A stretch of DNA of 64,000 nucleotides from Acridotheres tristis. Taxonomy: Eukaryota; Chordata; Aves; Passeriformes; Sturnidae. This document shows positions 25,010 through 40,000 of this stretch, in pieces. The notes under the pieces are model-generated. The model was given only the letters and a program-made list of their open reading frames with translations, was not told the DNA's origin and did no database searches. The DNA lies in NCBI GenBank assembly GCA_037013685.1, contig CM072897.1, forward strand, positions 15,980,643 through 16,044,642, given 5' to 3'. Position 1 is the first letter of the stretch, and each line of letters opens with the position of its first letter. The translations under genes and the position numbers were made by a program.

Positions 25010-28000
25010 CTACACACATATGGGGAGAGAATTAAAAAAAAAAAAAAACAAACAAAAACAACTCAGAAAACCAAACTAGAATTAACAGAATTAATAATCT
25101 TCAATCTGTATTGAGCACAAACATACACAACTACATTCAGACAACTGCCTTCTAATTTGTGTCGTTTCAACCAGACCCACAGGGCACATCTGGACTGGCA
25201 CAGCTGGTCTTCAGTCACCAGGGAGAAGTGACCAATCCTGCCTCTTCCCTGCCTACATGCCTGGATTTCCTTCTGGCAGAAAGCCAAATGCACAATGTAA
25301 TTAGGAATGGATGTATGACAATTTTGCCCTCATATGAAGTCAGGCTGTGGCTAAAACATGTAACCCAACCTACAAACAATCTCACAGTGCACAAAGCTGG
25401 GCACAGTTAGTACACGGCTTTTACACAAATGAGTAAGTCTCTGCTGAAGACAAATAATGCTTGAAAATTTTTTTACTTTTACAGGGCCATACTACCTCAA
25501 AAATAATAGAGATGAGAGCAGGATCCTTGGGAAATTTCTAAAGCATGATAGGCATCACTCACCAACATAAATTACAAAGCAGGATGGGATTCCCAAAGAA
25601 CTTCTGACCCCCAAAGATGACAGATAAACTATATCAGCTGCACCCCAAGGGACTGAAATTGGTTATTCCTAAACTGCTAATCTGCTTTTCCATCAAGTGA
25701 GATACTGACCTTCTGTTTCCTCCCTTCCCGGGGTGCAGGTGGAAAGGTGCATGGAACTCTTCCATCACTTATGTGGCAGGGCAAAGGGAGGCTGGGATCC
25801 AGGGGAACCCATGGCACTGAGAGAGTGGCAGGTACAGCAGGCACATCACGGTGAGCTTTGTGTAAATTATAGGATGATCTGCTCTTGTCAAGAGAACTCT
25901 TGTAAATTGCAACTGAGGAATCTCCTGCAGCGTGACTCAATAAATAAGAGCCCTCCTCCAAACTAAAATGAGAAAAATTCAAAACGAAATATATTTAAAT
26001 GTTTTTTGGAGTTTTTTTATCTGATCAGGACAGTTAATATATTCTTAATGCAAAAGCATGTTTTATAAAAAGAATGTGCACAAGAAAGCATTAATTAAAC
26101 TGTACTGATAAATACATACTAATTGATGTGTTTATAATGTACTAATTTATCAACAATGTACAGACTGTCATCATATTCAACAAAACATGTAAGCATACAC
26201 TGAAAATCATCCATGTTGGGCAAACTGTAATTCCTTAACCAGCATCTTGCAAAGAACAATGCCCACGTGGACACACACACAAAGAACAGATGAGCTTTCA
26301 ACACACATGGGATTAAACAGGTTTTCAGGAAGATGAAGGTCAATCAACCACCCATATCAAAAATCTTAGTCAAAAGTCACGAACCTACAGAAGTTATAAA
26401 GAGCAGGAAAACCCTTCTGTAATTTGAATTAAAAGGCTTCACAATCAGTGCAAGAAGCATGCATCACAAAAAAATCAAGACACTTGCAGCTTGAAAGCCT
26501 TGAAGTAGTTACACAAAGTAGGAGAAGGGTTGCAATGTGGTCCAGAGAAAGACAGGCTGCTCTAAGTCAAGGTAAGCAGAAGTGAACAGTGTTATTTCTA
26601 CAATTCAAGCAGAAAGACTAATAAAACCCAAATGCCCAAACTTTGTGTCAGCCCTTATACATAATACTACACCTCACTCCTGTGAACTGTTCACTCAGCC
26701 CCTAAGAGTCCAGTTTCATCTCTTGAAAAGCTGGTTCAAAACCTTCAAGTTCTCATTCTTTTGCATCATTTATGCAAACCTTGTAATACCAAGCATATTT
26801 TACACAGTACTACTATGACAGACCTATGAGAACCTGTCAAATATTAATTTCTTCATGTATATGAATAAAAAACAGAGTAGACAAACATTCTACAGAAGAA
26901 ACAAGATGAGCTGGATAATGTGGCAAACAAATACAATGAACAAAAATTGAGAACTTACTCAGACACTTTCTTCAAAACATGATGAAGTATATTTAGTGAA
27001 TTTGCAGGTCTGTGGAGAAAAAAACAGCAACAGTAGTTACTTGCAACGCTTGTTAGGGTTTGTAATTCATTGCTAAAAAAACTTACTACAAATACTCACT
27101 TAATCAATCCAAGTTTTTCTCTTAAAGTTTCTGGAGAAATCTTTTCTAGCATCATAAGCTTTGATGTAAAAGCATCAATATGTCCTGAAAAAAGAAATTC
27201 AATTAATACACTAATAATAAAACGAAACAAATGTAAGAGCATAATTTTCAGACCTAATGCCTTTTTAAAAGGATAAAAAACTTGTTCTTTTGGCATAGAA
27301 CAGTGAAAAGTATTTATCAATGTTGCACCATAACACAGAGTAAAATGTGCAGCTGCTTGAAGTACAGACATCTGCACCCTGACTATATTTCTAAACCAGG
27401 AGATGCCTGACTCCAGCAAACCTTACATCTCGGGTGGTGTGTGGGATACACAAACTTATCTTGCCATGGCCTTAACCTCATCAGTTAGTTTGTATCTTCA
27501 CAAGTTCATCTGACATTTATCACTTTGCTTCCTCACTGGACAGATCCCGAAAGCTGATCTTTAACAAAAAAATTACTTTTGTGTTTAATATACTTGCTTT
27601 TCTATTCTGATCTATTGAATGACTTTCTGGGGATGCTGACCTTTGTCTTTTAAATTTTCCCCCCTTCCCCACCTGAGAAATTACAATTTACAACTCAGGC
27701 CTTAATCACGGCAAGTCGTGAAAGACTATTTGCCTTTGACACAGTGAGAAGCAGCAATTCAAAGCTCTCCTCATCACATTTTTAACATAAAGGCTGCCAA
27801 GGACAGTTTAGCTCACATTTCACTTGATAAGCAGTAAGATGCACCAGCATAACTTGGACACGGATTTGACAACTGTACCTTGCCTTCTGGTTCTTTCTTA
27901 TGCTGAGTTTTTCCCAGAAATCTTTTCTATTTTGGTTCACACAAGGAGGATGAGGAAAAGGCAGCCTAATAAAATACAGCCTACTCAGTGGAATTTACTG

Positions 28001-31000
28001 TCTTACTACAAATCTCATCTCTTAGGAGGTGTAAATGCTTCAATTGCACAGTTAAAACTGTTAAATCAAAGCATTTCACATTCCAAGCTATTCATTACTA
28101 AGTTTGTGTGTTGTGTAAGAAGACTAAGTAATAACTCTCACTTTAACAAATTTAAAAAGATGCACCAGGACAACCGATTTCTTTTCAACATTGCACATTT
28201 GTTACTTTTTTTGATATCAGGATTTTATGCAAGACTAAGTAGCTAAATTACATATTCTACATTGCTGACTACAAAAAGAGACTTGAAGTCATTATTAAAA
28301 ATTTAATTTAAAAAAAATCTGTTTGGATTCTGTATTCCTCACCAGCCTCTCCTCAAATCAGACTTCTCTACTTCTAAACACACTGACAACACAACTGGGA
28401 AAAAAAATAATAATTACAAAATACCTATGAACTACATCCACCTAGTTTATGTAACTTTATCTTATATTTGAGAAGTGACTGATTGAAAATACTTGTCATG
28501 TAGTAAGTACAATAAGTATTATTTTCTAAACCATTATTCAAATAATGTTAATTTAAAGGCCAATATCATTCCATTCATGTGAGGGTAAACTGTTCTTCGA
28601 GAAAGTTTTGCTTCAGCACTTAAGGCAAATAAGTGAATAATGGTCAGAGTAAAATGCTCCCATTAATCAGCAAAGCTTATCACAACTTTATTTACTGCTT
28701 AGATCAAGTACAAGTGCCTTATTTGGGAAGCTTGTCACAAAGATTACTGCCTTTGAAGATGCAGGATTTCCTATCTGAGTAGCAAGGGGACTTGACAGCC
28801 AAGCCAGGTGCTTTGGTAGCAAGAGGAAGACAGCGCTTTTTGTCTGATGATCGTATCTCTGCTTTCTGAGGACATCCTAAGAAAAAAATGCAACTTCATC
28901 TCCCCCCCTGCAGAGGCTTCAGGGAGGCCATGGCTACACGTCTGATTTCTTCCTCAAGCCCTGAGCTGGTGGCACGGCTGAGTCATAGCAGAGCTGAGAT
29001 CTGTCACACACAACAATGCTGGACAATTAGGGGGCATAGACCAAGGGCCAAACAACTTTTTATCCATACTTACTTGGCAAGACAAGAGATGGATGAGACA
29101 AAGAATTAAGCTTTTTCAAGAGCCAAAAACGTCTATGCAGTTTATCACTGCTACATGCTTAAAACTTAAACGTTAAAGGCTTAACTGTCTGATCAAGAAT
29201 GTAAGTTGTAGGTACTGTATTAGTGAGATTATAGTCTTCAAACCATGTTGTTCTATACTTCCACACTCATACTGTGAGGTAAATTTAAAAAGAGCAGTAA
29301 GTTTATCACTTTACGAAATGTTTGATTTAAAATGCTTTTATTATAGAACATAGCATTTCACTTAAAATAATTCAAATTACAGCATGACTTGAGAAACTCT
29401 CTGCCTTTCTCCTTACACTGACCAGATCACTGCAGTAACAGAGAATGAGAGATTCACCCCACTTTAAGTTGCCCATAGCACAAGGATATCATCACCCTCA
29501 GAGAACTGTCCCTGGGGTTTCAGGACAAAGCTCTCTGCTGCAAAGAGCCCTCTGAGTAAATCTGGACACTTGCAACACTGCGTTTTTCACAGCTCCCGTA
29601 GGGATACAAACTGAAAGGCAAAATTTCACAGCTGCCTTGCAATATACCGAGAGCAGAAGACTCCCCAAGCACAATGTGGTAACAGTTTCCTATTAAAAAC
29701 TGTGGCAGATGCTCTTTCATACAGTAGATACTTACTTACACATATTTTTTTTACCTAGCCCTATAAGAAACTACGTGGCAGTACCAAGAACCTGCCCCAC
29801 AGGCCGGGAGTATTTACTGTACAGGACAGTGACAATCCACAGAACCCTGTGCCTCCTCAGAGCCCACTAAAGGAGAACTCCTGTGCACCCCAGGGCTTGC
29901 TTCTGGAAAGAGTAAATCCAGGAAGGGACAAACAAACATGACTGGAATAACCAGTGCTTCCAAATCCCGAGGACACTTCATGCCAAGCATGGGAACAGAG
30001 ATATGCTGGAGGCCAGGCCAGTGCAGCCTGCTAGCCCAGGGCACTGCTGGTTCCACAGTCAGCAGAACCTACAGGAGGCACACGGAGGAAAGCTGTGCTG
30101 GAAGGGGAGGGCTCTGTGGCTCTTCATCTGCAACGATGCCTGCACGCCCAGCCTGCTTTCTCCTACATTCCCAAGAGCCTCCATAAAAAGGGGTGGTGGC
30201 TGGATGAGCTGTCTGCAAACTCCTGTGCAAGCCATTCCTTCAGTATCCTGGAACTGATGGGAGATTAGACAGACACTCCTCCACTTTGTGTACTTAGCAA
30301 ACATCAGCCCTCTCTCCACAGTTCACTGTTTCATCACACTGCTTGCCACTCTGGAAATGTTAATAAAAACTTTGATAACATTTCCTACAGGAAGCTCAAC
30401 TGCAGTGCAGCTCAGTATAAACACCCAGAGTGCACTCAGTATAATGGTCTCCTTGTTAGACAGAAGCAATGCCTCTGTACATTAAGATACAGTTACAAGT
30501 AGAGAACTCTGTATATAATTAGCTCTTCATAAGGATTTCTTTTTTAATGGAATGGAAAAACCACATCAAAAACTGCTTTTAAAGTTTAAAATTAGAAACA
30601 TAATTTCCATTGAATAGAGAGAGCAGACTAAGACGCAATTGGCAAATACATTAGGTTTCACATAATCCCAATAATTCTATGGTAGCATAGTTTGTATGTA
30701 AAAAGTGGAAAACAAAAGTTAGTATTTCTAAAACAGCGTTCTGATGTGAGCCAACAACAGCAAAAGTGTAATTCAGTGCACAAGTGGAAAGGTTAGGCAA
30801 CCACAGACCACAGCTGCTGCCATAACAACCCTAAAACCCAGATTTGTTTCTACAAAAAGGCAAGGCAGTCCCCACTGCAGAACACTGACTCACTGTACAA
30901 ACAGGATTGCCTTCACTGAGTAGCACGTGCCAAGCATATTCTAAATATCAATTAACCACTTTGTTGCAAATTTTCCCTTTTAACGTCTTATTAATTACAA

Positions 31001-34000
31001 GATGATTGGTATCAGAAAGCTCTCCATACAATAAAATGGTGGTTAAAATAATCTGGTCACATTCTTTATATGTAAAATTTTGATTTCTCTACACAGCATA
31101 TCTCAACAGACATAAACACTTTCCTGACTTCTTAAAACGTCATTATACAAACATGAATACAGCATTTTCTATGGACATGGATACTATTTATCTAAAACCA
31201 AAGCTGGGATATCTTCACCCAGCACTCAACAGAAATTTTAGACAAAGAACTTACTGAAGATAAACGTGAAAAAACAAAGCTAGAAAGTTAAAATAAGAAA
31301 GGATATATGGAATATACCTTTAATAAATACATATCTCTTCTGTAATTCTACAGATACTCACACATACATGTGCCTTAAGCAAAAACTCAAAACATGAACT
31401 TACCAATATAAAATAAGCATTCAGAATGCAGCATACTCTGTGTCCACAGCTGGCACACTTCACTTTCTGTAAGAGCTTCGACACCATAGTAGGCTTGGTA
31501 TTCTAGTTTTGGTAACACGAATATGGGAGTCAGCTAAAAAGAAAAGATAAAAGAAAAAAATAGCACTCATTGTCCAAAAACATCCACAATTTAACTGCAT
31601 TTTTTAGTTTATAACAACCAGAGTCCTCCACCATAGGTGAAGCAACAAGATATTTCAGAGGTTCTGTTTGAAGGTTCACATTCTATGAAATCCACAGTAC
31701 AAACATTGGAGTACAGAGACTTTTTACAGAGAAAGAAGAAATGGACAGGGTGGGGGAGAAAAGAAAAAAAGGCCTGGGCAAGCTTTTACAAATAACAAAA
31801 TTCTACCACTTAGTAATTTTTCCATGTGACTAAATTAATTTAAAGTTTACACTTCTGTGCTCTACTGCTCTCTGCAGCAATTTAAGAAAAAACACACATT
31901 TCTAATTAGCTTATTATTAGCAGAATTCTGCCATTTATTACTCCTGTCAGAATCTCACTTGAAATTAGAACCTAATGCTTGGACTCTCATTTGAAATCAG
32001 AGGCTACCCTGACTAGTGAGTTAACCCTAATGAACACGGTCAGTTCTCACAGACAAACCACAGTTTAGATTTCAGCAGAAATTTAGAAAAAATAAACAAG
32101 TGATTGGTTTCTGAATAACAAAGCAGTTGCTCCCAGGCATTTAAGAGCAGTGGATCAATAGCAGAAAGATAACATTTCTTCAAAATAAGATTCTAAGCAC
32201 AGACTCTTGACAAGTAATCAGCGTTACAATGATTATTTCCATTTGAACAAAGCATAAACGCCTCACAAAACACCTGCCTGCTGTAATTCTGGGGTTCTCA
32301 GGAGGAACATACCACAAGAAATTTGCTGAATGATCAAGAGGACTCTTAAAAATTACTAAATTACTGAAAATTACAGAATAGTTTCCTTCTCTTCATGCTG
32401 CAAGGACTATTTTGATTACAGCTGCATTCATACTACTCAATTCCATGAGATAAACTATTTGCTAAGAAATGTCACAGTATTTTCAAGCAGAACAAATAGA
32501 ATCTCTTTTTGTGTATTCTGTTGTTCATTTTATCTCCTATTTCTCTGCTTAACTAGGCATAATAGCAAGGCTGAATTCTGTTTGAAAGTATTTATGATCA
32601 TGAACATTCTTAAAGTCTTGGGCCAAACCCCTAACTACTCCATTAACTTTTAAGAATACTTCAAAATTACATTTTTTAAAATAAGTATCATTACCCAGGA
32701 ATATTACTGTATTAAAAAATGGAGAATCACACTTCCTTATCTTCTGATCAAGTAGCTTTAAAGACATCACAAGTTATTCTTTCCTGTCTTGCTATAGCAA
32801 ATATTTACTTACAGAAGACACACTGCAGAGCCACAATTGTCTCAGTGAAAGCACAAATGCTATCAACGACTGGGAATCCTAGAAATGCCAGCTGAGCACA
32901 ACTGTTTAAAAACAAAAACAAACCAAAAAAAGCTGAAAACAAAATCTTTACCTTTTGAGCTTTTTTCTTTTTCTGGTATCGTGGCAGTGACTCCACTTTC
33001 TGCACACTGCAACGCACGAGTAACAACAGATCATTCAAACTGAAGAGCTTGTACACAACATTGCCTTCCTCAGGTGCTTGATACTCTGAAGGGTCTTCTT
33101 CAAGCAGCTGAAGTTCACTTGGCAGCTTTCCTGGAGATAGTGAATAAACCACAAAATTACAAGTTTGGACATTCTTTATCATGAAGCTGATTAGCTTTGT
33201 TACCTTGCAGTAGAATTTTTTTTCCTGTTTTGTTTTGCTTTTTTTTTTTTTTACTCTAGGATCTGTTTTGTTTTGTAAAATTTTGGGGTAAATACTACTT
33301 TGCTAGGCACAAAAAAGTCACATATTTAAAAAAAAAAATTAAAATAATTACATTTGAGAAATGCTCACGCTTAAAGACTATATTTTTAATGTAATCCCAC
33401 ATCATTCGATTTCTCAAACAAACAGAGGACACTCCAAATGTGAGACTTCATTCTTGTATAAATGTAGCTCAAAAGTTGCTTTTTAAGCCACAGTCACTCA
33501 GCACAAAGGAGAGAAAAATTTTATTTACAATTAATGCCTTCTGAGAGCTGCCATCCATTCATCAGGTACTGAAGTAACTCAAGTCTCAGGTCTGGATGGC
33601 AGCACAAGTCTCCTCACCACACGGAGTTCAATCTGGATACCAGCACATTCAAGAGGTGCTACTCGATCTCCCCTTGCAGTTTTGAGTACATTAACAAACA
33701 TCCCTTCAACCCTTAGAAACATTTTAACAAAACTTTTCAAATAAACATAGTAGACTCCAAATTGATTTTCTGAAAATGTATCCAATTCTTTCTTTTTTTG
33801 TCCTGCAGATATGTGGAAGTATGTGTCAAACTACACCTACAAATAGGGACTGCTGCAGTGCTAGGAACAAATGAATTTTTAACATTAAATTTAGAGTTTA
33901 TGTGCATGCACATTGTGGGAGATTTTATCCAAGGAACTGGAAGTAATTTTCTGTTAGTAAAATATATATCTCAAATCTGCCTTTCTGCAAAATAGACATG

Positions 34001-37000
34001 CAAAGAAGTTTCTCAGCTTGCCATAGAAATTCCAAATTACAGAATTATGCCTTCTATTCTACAGAGCCACTTTTCAGCATGTTGGAAATATTGGTTGCAC
34101 AATCTCTCTATTACAAAACATCTGAACTCTGTCTTTTGAAATAAAGCACCATGCCTCTCAGCCTTTCAAACTAAGGGAGGAGACATGGTCTTAGTAATTA
34201 TTCAGTTAAATCAATAGAAATGTAGGAAGTGGTAACACAATTTCAACTAAAATGGAATTGTGCTAACCTATAGACAAGGTAATTAATTCCTACATGATCT
34301 AATGCACACCTCCTCAGAAAATACCAAAGATGTTTTCCCACCAAAAAGCATGCATTTGTTGGAATTAAATATTTGAGAAGAGTATCTGTCCTGACACAAC
34401 CTGTCTGGTTTCCTGCATATTTATCTAACACAACGAAGTGTTTCTAACTTCAGCTGTACAGAGCTCAGGAGCAACTCGGACATGTGAGGAAAACCTCCAG
34501 GGCCATGGTCCCCAGGATCTTCACAACCTGTAATTGTGGGCTAAGGTCCAGGTGCAGCATAGATTCAGTACCAAGCTAATTGCCTGAAAACTTGAAGAGG
34601 TGGCTTGTAGTGAATCCTCATTTGCCTTCTGAGACAGAGTGCTGGGAGTTAAGCAACAGCAACTGAACCAGGAGGGTCAAAACTTAAGACATAAAAATTC
34701 AATTTTTTTTCCCCATTTTTAATTGCATAACTCGATTAACTTTTATTCTACAAAAAATTAAAATAATTCTACTTTTGATTGATAAGAAACTACTTTTGCA
34801 GACTAGACTACTCAAATATTTGAATTTCCACGCAAAACTAACTCATTCCACTACCAAACGATTTCTTTTCCTTGTTTAAAAACTGGGTGTATGACAACTT
34901 GTTTCTTCACAGTAAAACAGTATTTCTCATTCACCTCTGTGGACAAACAGCTCCCAGTGCTCCCTTCTGTGTGCAGGACAGTAATTCCCACACAGAGAAG
35001 GTACTGTTAACTCGAGCCACATCTCTGAATGGATGCAACAGATACACTATTGACACGTTCTTCAGATAAAGGAGGTAAAGTATTTTCTGTTCAATTTTCC
35101 TCCTTATGCAATGACCACACTTACTCTTTGGCATTCCCTCAAAAAGCCACGTCCAGGTGTTTCTAGAGGAGCCGGTGGGCTTGGAGCTTGGGGCTGGCAG
35201 AGTTTCTGTGCTGGAGGTCACCAATGTTTTTGGAGACTGAGGCAGCTGGGCTGGCACAGCATTAGAATTATCAGAGCTCGCCACTGGCTCATGAGGTTTG
35301 TGGGAAGGGGACTTGAGAAGTTCAGTTTGCATCTTCAAAATTTCCCCGACAGGATCCAATTCTTTGGATAACTTTCTTGAAGGTTTCCTGGAGGCTTTTT
35401 TTCCCTGATCCATGGTATCTGAGCAGTCACTGATGCTTGCTAAAGGACTCTGGGTAGGGGAAGGAGATCTGGCAGTCTCTGCTGAGCTACCAGGAACAGT
35501 GGTTGGCAGAGCTGGTTTGCAAAAATCAGTAGTTTTACATTCTGAATCAATCACCAAACGCTCTTCATCCGTGTCACTACTGCATGAAGTGTAAGCCTCT
35601 TTTTTCTGCACAACATGAGGCTCTTTCTCAGATCTCACTACAACAGATAGAGGATTTAGTTTTGTTTCATTGTTCAACACTTCCTCGGTCAAGACATCCT
35701 GTGCTTTGTTCTGTCCTGCCTGCACTGACTGAAAGCTTTTACACGGAGAATGTTCTTGAGGGCATGGAATGCCATCTAATGATGGAAGCTGCATGCTGCC
35801 ACATGCTGAAGCTTCTTGCTCAGAAAGGGCGTTTTTCTCCCCTTCATCTCCACTGTTTATGGGGGATGAATTCTTCCCCCCCATTTTTAGACCATGAGGT
35901 AAAATTTTAGCAGTGTTACTAGCTGCAGGAAAAGTATTTTTCATTTTACAAGTTCTTGAGAACTTGGTAGTTGCTCCAAAAGTTTCAAGCTCTGTAACAT
36001 CATCATCGAAGTCCATCCCTGTGTCATCCGGAGGAGGAACTGTCCTGCACTGGTAGGTGTCAGAACACACCTTAACACAGGGAAAAGAAGGCAATAAAAT
36101 TAAAAAACACCACAACAATAAAACAAACCAAGAAACGAGACACTGCCAAAGTGAAAACACAAAAATGTTCTACCATCCATATCTGATTGTTAGGAAAGAG
36201 GAGCAGTAATTGAAAAATTATTTTTCTTGTTTATCGTTGAATATCTTGGGTCATACAAGTTGAAAGGCCTTTCTAAAGGGTAAAAATTCACAGAACTTTT
36301 TCCACTGAAGTGAACTGATTAAAAGACATTTTCATGAAGTAAACATTAAAGCTAAGATGCCCATGAAGAAGCATTTGAAGGAACTAGACAGACATTTTCT
36401 AACAGGGTCTATAACTCAGCAATAGAAAAACCACCAAAAGAAAACCTAGATTTCCCTTTATCACAGAAAAAGCAACTTAGGAATTTTAACACAAGTTTTT
36501 GGTTTTGCTTATTTGCAAGAATATATGAACCTACATACATCCCACTGAAACAGGTTGTCCTCAGCTGGTTTGTCCATAGACACATCAGAAATTGAAACAT
36601 AAGAAGTTTTAGTTGCTAGGAAATCCATTGGAATTTCATGGAAGATTTGATTCCTCTCTCTTATTGTCATTTCTTTTCTCAGCAGAGGTGGATCAACATA
36701 AACCACTTTAGCTGGTTTGCTACCTTTTCAAAAATGAAAAGAAATTGAGTACACATTAAATGAAAGGAAGAAAGACTGTTGTATAATTTAAATAATAAAT
36801 CTTTTGACTTCCAATTACAGTCAAGTCCACTGCACATACACACCAGAAAAAATGAAAAATGATCCTTTCATTCATTAACAAAAGAAAATAAAAGTATGTG
36901 CAGATATGGTGTGAATTATTATGATCCTGCAGCAGCAATATACACCATATGAATAGTTGAACATATTTCACATGCAGTTCTAAGTAGAGAATTTGTAAAA

Positions 37001-40000
37001 TAAGAACTGAGGAGTCCTATATAGTACCATATCATCAAATGTATTCTGTTTTCCAAAAATATGTTTTTTCTTCCTTGTTTGAAAGTCAATTCTTTTTTTT
37101 TAAGTCTCATTGCCCAAGTGATAGCTGCAATTTATTTCTCTTCTAATCAGTTAACTCTATCTGGGCTCTGCTGCCCCACTCCCTTGTTTGCACCTTAACA
37201 CACAGCTTCATGCAGTTTTCTTTCCAAGGAGCAAAACTGACAGTTTTGACAAGTGAAACTGGTTTCAACTGTTTTCTTGTTTTGGCTTTTTTTTCCCCAG
37301 GTGGAAAACAGCTGAATGTCCAAATTTGGTGTTTATGGTGGTAACTGTAGAGGTTGTAACTATTCTCAGTAACAAAGGTATAGGAAACGATATCCAGTGA
37401 TCCTGGATCAGCTTTCCAGCTCTTTTGGACAACCCCCCCAAAGTTTTAACAACAAAAGCATCCCATACCTGCAACAGCGATCATTTTAACACAAACTGGG
37501 ATTTCCCACTGTTCCTTGTAGTTTAGTCCATGATTATTCAGTAAAGTAAATAATGATTGATTACTCAAAACAACTTGAGGACAGTATTTCAAAGCAAGTT
37601 TTTCTGCATTTGAATCTGAACTAATATCCTAAAGAGAAAACAAAAGTTATTTCTTTCAAACTTCTTCTTTTAAGAAATACACACAAATTTAAATTTACAA
37701 GAAAAACTTCAAACCCAACCAAAAATGGATATATACAACCCCTAACTCCCAAAAAAGACCAAAGACTACCACAGTGCCAGGCTTCAAAATGAAATGAAAG
37801 TGAAAAAAACTTCCTTGATGGTTTTCAGCTGAATCTTATGCATTCACGTTGCAGCATAAGTAAATATATCTTTTTAACTTGTATTTTCAGTTAATTTCTA
37901 TACATTAGAATTACTAAGTAGAATAGAAATTTAGATAATCATGAAGGAAGCACGCTGAATCAAAAAAATCCCCCAAATCAAATTAACTCACAAATATACA
38001 CCACAGATCTTATGAGTTAAGCAACAGCACAATAAAGACATCTAGTACTGAAGTATGGTTAAAACTGCACAGTTGTTTCAACAGAATCAATAGAATGTAT
38101 CTAATTACAATAGTGATTAGATATAAAGAACTTTAAAACAAATACAAAACCATCAAGAATACAAATTCAGACTGAAATGACAAAACTGTTAAACTTTAGG
38201 AAGGAAGGAAGCTGGGAATGCTAATGAGGTTGAAGAACATCATCAAGGACTACAAAGATAATGGGAGTCCAGGAGCACTGAGGACCATGAGAGCACTAAG
38301 AAAAACCCAGCTATGTTTTTTTTTTTTTTTCTGCCACCTGAGACACCATCTGAAGAGCTCTGTTTACAGCTCTAACATCTTTGAGGCTTATACCACTCTC
38401 CTCCATCATCTCTGCTCCTTTCTTCAGCAAGTGTGTCTGAAATAACAGTGATTCTGCTGAAAGTTTGGGTTTTCATATGCGAAAAAACTCCTTAAATTAG
38501 CTGATAAAAAATTATGTGGAATAAAGAGTCAAAAAACCCAGTTCTACATAATGAAACCTCCCTGATTTTCACAGTAGAACACAAACAGAAATATCAGCTA
38601 TTTAATGGTCCAATGCAGTCTAAAAACTGCTCAACACATAAAAAGAATCAGATTGCACTTCTGTACAAAACATGCCTTAAAAATGACAATAAAAAGGTTA
38701 CTTACATTATGCATAACATGAGCCTTTTTTTCTGGGGTTATAATAGATGTAACAGTGCTATAATCTGTGGGCAGCTGAACAAGCATGGAAGGGAAATCTG
38801 TTTTACCACGTCTTGCTGTACCCTGAGGGAAATCAAGCAGTGTTAAAAAACAGCTTTCACAGCAATCATGCTCACCCAACACTGCATTTCTTATGAAGAA
38901 AATACTAAGAATTGACACAGGCACATTTTAAAGTTATATGAGAAAACACACTATTAATGTAATCGTTTTATGGCAAACATTTGGTGAAAAGAGTTAACAG
39001 AATTAGTACCAAAATAATTTTAATAAAGGTTTAATTAATAATTTAAATTATAAATTATAACCCCTAACTCAAGAACTGAGTAACAGTTGCAAAAATCCCT
39101 AATCCTTGCATAACACAAATTGATGAAATTCTACTTACTTAAAAAAACCCCACAAACCCAGTATGTGAACATAAGGTATTACCATTGCAAGAAGATTTTT
39201 TTCCAGCCTGAAGGTCAGCTGTGTATGAAACTTTCCTCCCATGATACTCATGATCTCCTGCAGGGTGTAAAACTCTGGATACTTCTGCACATGTCCAATA
39301 CACACACGTAGCAATTCCTAACACAAAAAGAAAAATAATTTATGCATTTGTATCTTTTATATGAATTTAATTTTGAAAAGGTTTTTTTTTTTTTGCAATT
39401 TCAAGTTGCATTTAAAAACTTGCAGGTAACTATACAGATGTACAATACTCTTACAATCACTGCCATGAGAACTGCAATATATTCCAGATTCTCCTCAGCC
39501 CTTCATAAGCAAGGCTGTCAATGTATGCACACAGTTCAGGCCAATCACTAAAATCATACAGTTTAGTACAGTCTGAAATGTGTTAAATTCGGTAGTTTTC
39601 TTTTTAGTTATTTATTTTGGCTTTTAGAGGAAATAATATTTTTATGTTACTACCAGCTTACACTAAGCCTAGGCAAAAGTCACAAAGATAAAGGCATAGG
39701 ATGATTCCATTTGTGTTTAAACTCACTATCACGTCAACTCTATATTACAATACTTGAATTAGGTATTTAGGATATTTAGATTTTATTTAGTAACTAGAAC
39801 GAGTTATTTTTTCAAGCACTGGTTGAAACAAAATATAGGCATCTCTTTCATTTTTAAGTCAGGGTATTAACAATAAAGAGGATTTGGAAGTCTGGAGACA
39901 CATTTTGTGACCAGATGACAAGTTGTAAAATTGCAAAGCCAATCCCAATATTTAGGGGGCAAAAAAAAGAAAGCAAGATGTTTGTCTTCACATGTGCCCA

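Noticed and set aside
34931..35124. Continuation of the 409-codon minus-strand frame past 35125
   Set aside because: A good donor (AAAGA|GTAAGT) ends the exon, and the next exon resumes the family sequence KLPSELQ, so the tail is intron read-through. The codons left of exon start 36070 toward 36160 are likewise intronic.
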